A stretch of 64,000 bases of DNA, from positions 186,001 through 250,000 of the forward strand of contig CAWHBI010000028.1 of NCBI GenBank assembly GCA_963827545.1, written 5' to 3'. Position numbers and translations under genes: made by a program. This document shows positions 58,472-64,000 of this stretch, in pieces (position 1 is the first letter of the stretch; each line of letters begins with the position of its first letter). Under the pieces are notes generated by a model. That model made no database searches and was not told where the DNA came from. It saw only the letters and a list, made by a program, of their open reading frames with translations. Origin of the DNA: AWTP1-13 sp963827545 (lineage in GTDB: Bacteria; Pseudomonadota; Alphaproteobacteria; Rhizobiales; Hyphomicrobiaceae).

Positions 58472-58744
58472 ATGCCATACGTGGTCATGGTTCGATGTCC
58501 GAACGCCGACAAGGCGGTTTTTACGGGCATCTATTGCGACATCAAGGCCTTCTGCGGCCTTGCCGAGCGCCTCTCGCTCGACTGCCCTGAATGTGGCCAG
58601 GTCCACCAGTGGTCGGTCAGCGATGCGTGGCTTCGGGATGCCGCCTTTGGCACGAGCGAGCTGAGGCTCCCCAGCATCGACGCCCCAATGTCGGGCCCCC
58701 CGACCTGCGCGCCCGTGCGATTTTCTGGCGCCAAGAGCAGGTAA
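58472..58744 (+). CDS. Small zinc-ribbon-like protein
   Basis: 90 residues, MPYVVMVRCPNADKAVFTGI at the start and LDCPECGQVHQWSVSDAWL in the middle. The cysteines C9 and the CPEC pair resemble a small zinc-binding hypothetical family frequent in Bradyrhizobium-like genomes. The last 30 residues are less conserved in appearance. Follows the small membrane gene by 24 bp. Confidence 0.65.
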   Translation: MPYVVMVRCPNADKAVFTGIYCDIKAFCGLAERLSLDCPECGQVHQWSVSDAWLRDAAFGTSELRLPSIDAPMSGPPTCAPVRFSGAKSR

Positions 58745-58761
58745 GACGGAAGACCACACCC

Positions 58762-59061
58762 ATGCCGTTGACAACTTCCAGGCAGCGCGCCGTTCCCGAT
58801 GCGGATCGAAGGTCCATTTGCGCGTGGATGCTCGATGAAAGGCGCGAAGCCGTTCGGGTCTGCGTGACCTGCGAGGCGCTGTACCACCTCAACTCCTACA
58901 CGCAGCCGCAGGACGTGCCTTCGGCCTTGGCGATCTTTGAAATGAAGCGCGGCGAAATCGAAGCCGCAGCCAGCAAGAAGTTCGACGTCAATGGCGCGAC
59001 CGATGGTGCACATGAGGGTCGGCCCCTGCTCATACTTCGAACGGACGACTTTGCCAGCTGA
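58762..59061 (+). CDS. DUF1488-like small protein
   Basis: 99 residues. The spacing of VRVCVTCEALYHL, then FEMKRGEIEAAASKKF, then LLILRTDDF matches the DUF1488 layout. In relatives a usual N-terminal VxFW motif sits where ICAWMLD is here. Starts 17 bp after the zinc-ribbon gene, so the two are likely co-transcribed. Function unknown. Confidence 0.6.
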   Translation: MPLTTSRQRAVPDADRRSICAWMLDERREAVRVCVTCEALYHLNSYTQPQDVPSALAIFEMKRGEIEAAASKKFDVNGATDGAHEGRPLLILRTDDFAS

Positions 59062-59089
59062 GGCGCTGGCGAGCCGCCTTTCACCGTCC

Positions 59090-59118
59090 TAGAGCAGGAT
59101 CATTCTGATTGAAGCATA
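59090..59118 (-). repeat. Partial third copy of the dispersed repeat
   Basis: TAGAGCAGGATCATTCTGAT and the following GAAGCAT resemble the TAGAGCAAGATCGTTTCTGA end of repeat copies A (reverse complement) and B. Only the end of the element is present. Confidence 0.5.
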
Positions 59119-59227
59119 TCCGGCATGCCTGACGTGGTTGGCGCATTCGGCAGATGAGAAGGACGGAGCTTTATTTCTGGGATTTGGCTCAGTGCGGCGG
59201 TGACTGGGCAGAGACGCGGGGCAGTGT

Positions 59228-60533
59228 ATGCGTAGTCTGCGTGCGTGGGGGGCCGGCATCTTTGCTGCGGTCTCACAGATTGGCCTCGTTTCGATTCCAG
59301 CGTGGGGCAACGACGCGGCAACGCCTTGCTGTACCGCTCTTGATCAGCTGCCGAGCGGGCTGACAGCGGCGCCATCGGGCAGCGAGAATTCCGGACACAC
59401 GTTGCGGCTCTACGGTCAGTTGAACCGCGCAGTGCTGTACTGGGATGATGGCAGGAAATCGAGGACCTACGCCGTCGACAACGAGACTTCTTCCTCGCGT
59501 GTTGGCCTCGTCGGCACACATCGATTTGTTGGCGAGCTGTCGGCCGGCTACCGGATCGAGATCAACTCGAGGGTTACCTCCTCCTCGGAGGTATCGAGCG
59601 GCGATCCCTGGGGCGACCTGAGCGATGGTGCCATCCGCCTTCGTCATGCGTATTGGTATGCGCAGGACAGCAAGCTCGGTCGCCTGACCTTTGGCCAGCA
59701 GTCGCCGGCGACCGACAATATCACCCTCGTCAACCTCGGCAGCGAGATGAATGATGCTGCGGTGCATTACAACAACCAGTTCGGCATTTGGCTCAACGTC
59801 GGCAGCGGCTTTATCAGTGATCTGAAATGGGGGCAGGTTGCCCACAGCGTGGATTCGCTGCACGGCCTCTTTGTTCGTTACGACACGCCGGTAAGGGGGG
59901 GCGTCATTCTTTCTGCCGCGTGGGGAGAGGACGATGTTTGGGATGTCGCCGCGCGCTACCAGACCGAATGGAGTCCCTTCCGCGTCACCGTCGGCGTTGG
60001 CTACATCGAAGACCGAGAGCGCCACCTTCGAGACGTGAAGGGCTCGGCTTCCCTGATACATGATCCAACGGGCCTGTACGTTTCGGTTGCCGGCGGTGTG
60101 CGCGACGACGATATCTCCGTCCTCAGCGCAAACGGACTAGCCCATTTCCACTACGTCCAGCTCGGCATCAGCAAGCAGTGGCTGCCGCATGGCAAAACGA
60201 CCCTCTATGCCGACTACGGACTCTACAAGAACTTCAATGTCGGCAATCTGCTCAGGGCAGATCTCGTCAACCCAGGTGAATTTGTGATCTGGGGCACGCT
60301 CGCGGAAACAGAGGTCCGTCGATTGGGGCTCGGAGTTCGAACAGTCTTTCGATGACCGCGGCCTACTGGTCTATGCGCAGGCCCACCACTATCGGGCCCA
60401 GGTCATCGGCTTCTCATGCGACACCGGTCCTGCGCTGTCTCCAGAGGCGTGCGGTGGCGATCCCAACAATCTGGCGATCTTGCCAACGAAGCCATGGTTC
60501 GGGCTCGTAACCGGGGCACGCATTCGCTTTTAG
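59228..60533 (+). CDS. Outer-membrane porin-like protein (one-base frameshift near the 3' end)
   Basis: A signal peptide (IFAAVSQIGLVSIPAWG) is followed by amphipathic strands typical of Gram-negative trimeric porins: TLRLYGQLNRAVLYWDDG, SSSRVGLVGTHRF and LGRLTFGQQSPATDN. The frame given stops at 60355. Removing one G from the GGGG at 60325-60328 continues it through QSFDDRGLLVYAQAH to the end GARIRF, a classical terminal phenylalanine for barrel assembly. The stop TAG (60531-60533) coincides with the first bases of repeat copy B. Confidence 0.8.
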
Positions 60534-60666
60534 AGCAAGGTCGTTTGTGATCGAAAGAACCTTGCTTCGATCATGGAACGTCAATCCTGCTCTCGATCCG
60601 TGGAATAGAGCAGGATTCACGCTTCGGCCGCCATATTGCAGTCGAGGCAAAGCCATTCAATCCGAA
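60532..60666 (-). repeat. Dispersed repeat, copy B (about 135 bp, inverted relative to copy A)
   Basis: Reverse complement matches 53532-53668 over almost its whole length with scattered differences. It fills the space between the porin stop and the stop of the convergent membrane protein gene. Confidence 0.75.
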
Positions 60667-60675
60667 ACCACCGTG

Positions 60676-61941
60676 CTAAGCCCGCTCCTGCGACCGTTGT
60701 AGGGGCATTCCCACTGCCCCGCATACAAGTGCAATCGTGAGAGCGAATGTTGGATACAGGATAGGCGCAACAAACCATGCGTGAATAATGGAGTGGTTTC
60801 GCGCAGCGCAAAGCCACACAAATGGAAGGCCGGCCAGGATTAGGAAAGTGGCGGTTTCACTCACCGACCGAAATGGAAGGGTAAAACAACGCGACCTTGT
60901 TAGGAACAGAGCCGTCACCACCCGAACCGCAACTACGCCCGTAAGAATTATTAACCCATTTCTGGACTCCCACAAATTGCTTCCCACGCTTTTACCGATC
61001 GTTGTTTCCGTCCCCTCAACCGAACCTGACAGACGGAAGGTAATGGCGCCCAACACGTGACGAGAAAAGCTTACGTCGAACAACAAAGAGGTAGCAACCC
61101 ATTTCATGGCCCAGCATCCCACATAGCCAAGCGCCCAAACGCAAGATATCAGTGCTAATGATGCCAAGGGGCGTGGAAAGTGTGCGCTTCCCGGCAGCAA
61201 TCCCCCCCAATACAGCGCTAACAGCGGAATTGTAAGTGTGATAAGCGGCGTCGTAAGCAAATCAAAAAAAGAAGTTGCCATTCCAACGAGTATAAAGATA
61301 TTCAGGCAGTTGCTCCGAAAATACTCTTTGCTATGGTGCGCAAGGTGAAGAAGCCATGCTCCAGCCGAGAAAGCCACTATCCACACAAGGCCGTGGGTAA
61401 TCAAATAGAGCGCAGAGTAAAGGGGCACGCATAACATGGCCAAGAGCGCGCAGTTCGCATGGGTTGCTCCAACATATTTTCTGACGTTTTCAATAAAGAA
61501 AAAGCAAGAAATGCAAAAGGCGAGAAATACGGCGATACGCAGTGTTTTCAGATTCGAAAAATATAGAAAGGGCCTGGTGATTATCTGATAACCGTGCCAG
61601 TAACGCCAATAGTTCCCCGCCTCCGGTCCGGCCTGACCGTTTTCAAAGGCCTTTTTTGTCGCCTCGCAGTGAGACAATGTAGGAGACAGAAAGGCCTGTT
61701 TCAGTACGCTGTTATTTGGGCCAGTGAGCAACCCCATAGTGGCGGCAACGCATTCGGTAAAATAATCGATTTGATACTGACCGGTTGGGGACCTTTGGTA
61801 ATTTTCCGGTGCCATGGACCAACGAACGTGTTTGGAGATTCGGGCATTCGGGATGCTGCTGACGGCGATCAATAATGACGCCATCAACAAGATGGCCACA
61901 ACGAACGTTTTGAGCAGGCCTACGGCGATATCAGGTTTCAC
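60676..61941 (-). CDS. Multi-pass membrane protein of lower G+C
   Basis: 421 residues with about nine or ten spans and a soluble loop after the first span (PENYQRSPTGQYQIDYFTEC). The overall shape is that of a GT-C type glycosyltransferase or polymer-processing membrane protein, but I do not recognise a family motif. The start is GTG at 61941 with SD GGGAG. Codon use is plainly more A+T-rich than in neighbouring genes, which suggests acquisition. Follows the glycosyltransferase by 66 bp on the same strand, so they are probably one unit. Confidence 0.75.
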   Translation of the reverse strand: MKPDIAVGLLKTFVVAILLMASLLIAVSSIPNARISKHVRWSMAPENYQRSPTGQYQIDYFTECVAATMGLLTGPNNSVLKQAFLSPTLSHCEATKKAFENGQAGPEAGNYWRYWHGYQIITRPFLYFSNLKTLRIAVFLAFCISCFFFIENVRKYVGATHANCALLAMLCVPLYSALYLITHGLVWIVAFSAGAWLLHLAHHSKEYFRSNCLNIFILVGMATSFFDLLTTPLITLTIPLLALYWGGLLPGSAHFPRPLASLALISCVWALGYVGCWAMKWVATSLLFDVSFSRHVLGAITFRLSGSVEGTETTIGKSVGSNLWESRNGLIILTGVVAVRVVTALFLTRSRCFTLPFRSVSETATFLILAGLPFVWLCAARNHSIIHAWFVAPILYPTFALTIALVCGAVGMPLQRSQERA

Positions 61942-62007
61942 GCACTTTCTCCCAAAGGTCCCGCTGTTCTCGCTGTCATATCGCCGAATATTCCCCGCCC
62001 CGTCGCG

Positions 62008-62985
62008 TCAGAGCGGGCTGCTCGGTCTTGCGTTCAAATATATCAGTCGCCGGATTTCGAGCTGGGAACGGATGGTCGTGTCTAGGATCATGCCGCATGT
62101 CATGATGAGCATGGCGGCGAGGGCGAGGCCTAGGCTGATCATGAGCGTGGGAAAGCGCGGCACCAGCCCGGTATCGAGATAGGTCACTAGGATCGGATAG
62201 AACAGCGCCGCGCTCGAACCGAACAGAGCGCCGGAGATCACACTGAAGAAGCCAAGCGGGCGGTGCTGCCGAAGCAGCCGCAGGATGCTCCATGCGATCC
62301 TCAAACCGTCCCGGTAGGTCCTAAGCTTGCTTTGGCTGCCTTGGATGCGGGCGCGATAATCGCAGGCGACCTCAGCCACCGGCATTCGGAGTATGAGAGC
62401 GTGCACGGCCATCTCCGTTTCGATCTCGAAGCCGTCGGAAAGGGCCGGAAATGAGTTCACGAAGCGCCGCGAGAGAACGCGGTAGCCTGAGAAGACATCT
62501 GCGAATGCGCTGCCGAAGAACGCCTTCAGAACGCGATTGAAGAGGCGGTTACCAAGCTCGTGACCGGTACGGTAAGCATCCTCACCGAGCTTGCGCCGCG
62601 CGCCCACCACCATGTCGAGGCGCTCTTTTACGAGCATGTCGATTAGCCGCGGCGCTTCGGTCGCGTCGTACGTCCCATCGCCGTCGGCAACAACGTAGAA
62701 CTCGGCGTCGATGGCGGCAAATGCTCGGCGGACGGCGTTGCCCTTCCCCTTTTGCTTCTCAATGATCACCTGCGCCCCAGCATCCCTAGCCCGCTCGCCG
62801 GTGGCGTCCACAGAGTCGTTGTCGATGACGTAGATGAGAGCGCCGGGAAGCGTCGATTTGAAAGCGGCGATGACGCCTGCGATTGCAGCGGCCTCGTTCA
62901 GACAGGGAAGCAGAACAGCCACCTCTTCGAACCTGGGTCGCTGTTTCACGGCGTGGTCGAGCGTTGCTTCGGCGCGCAATACCAT
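62008..62985 (-). CDS. Family 2 glycosyltransferase with C-terminal membrane spans
   Basis: 325 residues. The GT2 catalytic domain (VAVLLPCLNEAAAIAGVI, then YVIDNDSVDATGERA, VVADGDGTYDA, and YRVLSRRF) is of the polyprenyl-phosphate glucose/mannose transferase type. Two C-terminal spans (GFFSVISGALFGSSAALFYP; LMISLGLALAAMLIMTCGMI) follow. It would make a lipid-linked sugar, with the adjacent membrane protein as a possible user. I start at ATG 62985; a longer frame to 63096 lacks homology-like content. Confidence 0.88.
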   Translation of the reverse strand: MVLRAEATLDHAVKQRPRFEEVAVLLPCLNEAAAIAGVIAAFKSTLPGALIYVIDNDSVDATGERARDAGAQVIIEKQKGKGNAVRRAFAAIDAEFYVVADGDGTYDATEAPRLIDMLVKERLDMVVGARRKLGEDAYRTGHELGNRLFNRVLKAFFGSAFADVFSGYRVLSRRFVNSFPALSDGFEIETEMAVHALILRMPVAEVACDYRARIQGSQSKLRTYRDGLRIAWSILRLLRQHRPLGFFSVISGALFGSSAALFYPILVTYLDTGLVPRFPTLMISLGLALAAMLIMTCGMILDTTIRSQLEIRRLIYLNARPSSPL

Positions 62986-63479
62986 GCCCAACACGATTCC
63001 CTTCGAGGCCGCTCGGCAGTGCGAGTGGAGGCTGCCCCTAGTGGTGCGATCCAAACAGACGATTCCTGCCAGCACCTCTGAAGTCGGAGGCTTCAAACGG
63101 TTCGAGGCGGATGCATCTGATTGAGTGTCACACCTAGCTAGTCAGCCCAGTAGCGAACTCGCTCCAAAACCGCGTCCGCCGAACAGAGGATGCTGGCTGG
63201 GTAGAAGGATGAAAGTTTCTGCGTGTGCTCCATTTGCACCAGGTTGTGTCAGGTGCGCGGAGAGGTCGCGTTGCTGCCGGCGATGCGAATACGCCCGCTA
63301 TTCAACATTTTTTGAGTTCGCCGAATACGCCATAAAAGGCGTTCTCAGCCCGGTGGACGAGAGGTCGGCGCGGCATCACTGGAGCTCGAAGAGCTGGACG
63401 TCGGTGTCCGCTGTGCCGCCCGCGGGCGCGAGACGGTCACGGATAAACTCCCACCGCGGGGAGAGCGGGCACGGCATGC
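62986..63479. other. Gene-free stretch downstream of ntrC
   Basis: Nearly 500 bp. A 33-codon minus-strand frame (63477-63376, MPCPLSPRWEFIRDRLAPAG...) begins two bases after the ntrC stop but lacks an SD; it could be a remnant. The remainder up to the glycosyltransferase carries no recognisable signal. This is where ntrY would be expected. Confidence 0.4.
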
Positions 63480-64000
63480 TCACGCCGCGGGCGTGCGGAA
63501 GACCTGGATGTCGAGGTCGCGGATCTTTTTGCGCAGCGTGTTGCGGTTGAGGCCGAGGAGGGCGGCGGCGCGGATCTGGTTGCCGCGGGTGGCGGCGAGC
63601 GCGGCGATGAGCAGCGGCCGCTCCACGTGCTGCAGGACGCGGTCGTAGAGCCCCGCCGGCGGCAGCTCGCGGCCGTAGCTGGCGAAGTGGCCGGCCAAGT
63701 AGCGCTCCACCATCTCGGAGAGCTCGCGTGGCGTCTTGCCGGTCTCGATCGTGGGCGGCGGCACCGCTTCGGCGAGCTCCGCATCGACGATCTCGGCGGT
63801 CAGCGTGTCCTCGGGGTGGAGGGCCGCCAGGCGGCGCACCATGTTCTCGAGCTCGCGCACGTTGCCGGGCCAGTGGTAGCGCTTGACGCGCTCGATGGCC
63901 GCCGTCTCGATGGTCTTCTGGCCGAGGCCCGCCTTGGCCGCCTGGCGCAGGAAGTGGCGCACGAGATCGCCCACGTCCTCCAGCCGCTCGCGCAGCGGCG
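63480..64000 (-). CDS. ntrC: Nitrogen regulation protein NtrC, 3' part
   Basis: C-terminal part of a sigma54-dependent regulator, cut by the window edge. The end of the AAA+ domain (PLRERLEDVGDLVRHFL; YHWPGNVRELENMVRRLAALHP) is followed by a linker and a Fis-type DNA-binding domain (LAATRGNQIRAAALLGLNRNTLRKKIRDL). The Fis-type region and end sequence are those of NtrC, not NtrX. The gene begins beyond 64000. Confidence 0.92.
   Translation of the reverse strand, partial: PLRERLEDVGDLVRHFLRQAAKAGLGQKTIETAAIERVKRYHWPGNVRELENMVRRLAALHPEDTLTAEIVDAELAEAVPPPTIETGKTPRELSEMVERYLAGHFASYGRELPPAGLYDRVLQHVERPLLIAALAATRGNQIRAAALLGLNRNTLRKKIRDLDIQVFRTPAA

Noticed and set aside
63376..63477. 33-codon frame two bases after the ntrC stop
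   Set aside because: No ribosome binding site and no family. It may be a remnant, so it is mentioned only in the region entry.

Overview
The window is high-G+C bacterial chromosome, most likely from the order Hyphomicrobiales (Rhizobiales) of the Alphaproteobacteria. This rests on gene neighbourhoods typical of that group: dnaB-alr-radA-cvpA-purF; rpsF-rpsR-DUF2232-rplI; fabD-fabG-acpP-fabF-mltG-yicC-gmk; lptF/G-lptD-surA-pdxA-rsmA divergent from pepA; and ntrY-ntrX followed by a D-amino-acid transaminase, hfq and hflX. No tRNA, rRNA or CRISPR array was found, and no insertion sequence or phage gene.

Layout. 1-2.4 kb: a 27-codon membrane peptide gene, acuI, a tandem 116-bp repeat and a strongly folded, RNA-like element. 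2.4-8.9 kb: purine synthesis, DNA repair, D-alanine supply and the replicative helicase, all on the minus strand. 9.1-11.2 kb: a HigBA toxin-antitoxin module and cyclopropane fatty acid synthase. 11.3-13.9 kb: ribosomal protein operon. 14.2-21.1 kb: fatty acid synthesis core plus mltG, yicC, gmk. 21.1-31.1 kb: rsmA, pdxA and the LPS-transport/outer-membrane cluster (surA, lptD and a single LptF-LptG fusion gene), with pepA divergent. 31.2-37.8 kb: FtrA-type regulator, rhodanese, arfB, mazG, dnaE. 38.0-44.2 kb: accessory stretch with a YeeE/YedE transporter, an exported dioxygenase-like protein, a ThDP enzyme and a GDSL autotransporter. 44.2-51.7 kb: hflX, hfq, D-amino-acid transaminase, VapBC, ntrX, ntrY. 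51.7-63.4 kb: an accessory block lying between ntrY and ntrC, which are normally adjacent. It holds a DUF1772 protein, a lipocalin-like protein, a large exported PDZ-WD40-caspase protein, a lipoprotein, several very small genes, a porin, and a lower-G+C membrane-protein/glycosyltransferase pair. 63.5-64.0 kb: the 3' end of ntrC, running off the window.

Themes. Much of the conserved part serves envelope growth: acyl chains from the fab genes, LPS export by LptF/G and LptD, peptidoglycan tailoring by MltG and Alr, and lipid modification by Cfa. The NtrYX/NtrC genes link it to nitrogen and redox control, with Hfq and HflX for RNA-level control.

Two cautions. First, at least twelve single-base indels interrupt otherwise well-conserved genes (acuI, gmk, rsmA, surA, pepA, arfB, mazG, the autotransporter, a small membrane protein, the porin). 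Most lie in short homopolymers, so I read them as sequence or assembly errors rather than true gene decay and give whole-gene spans. Second, several repeats (the tandem pair at 1.7-1.9 kb, a repeat inside mazG, an inverted pair around 53.5-60.7 kb) are visible by eye, but their family membership cannot be settled without a genome search.
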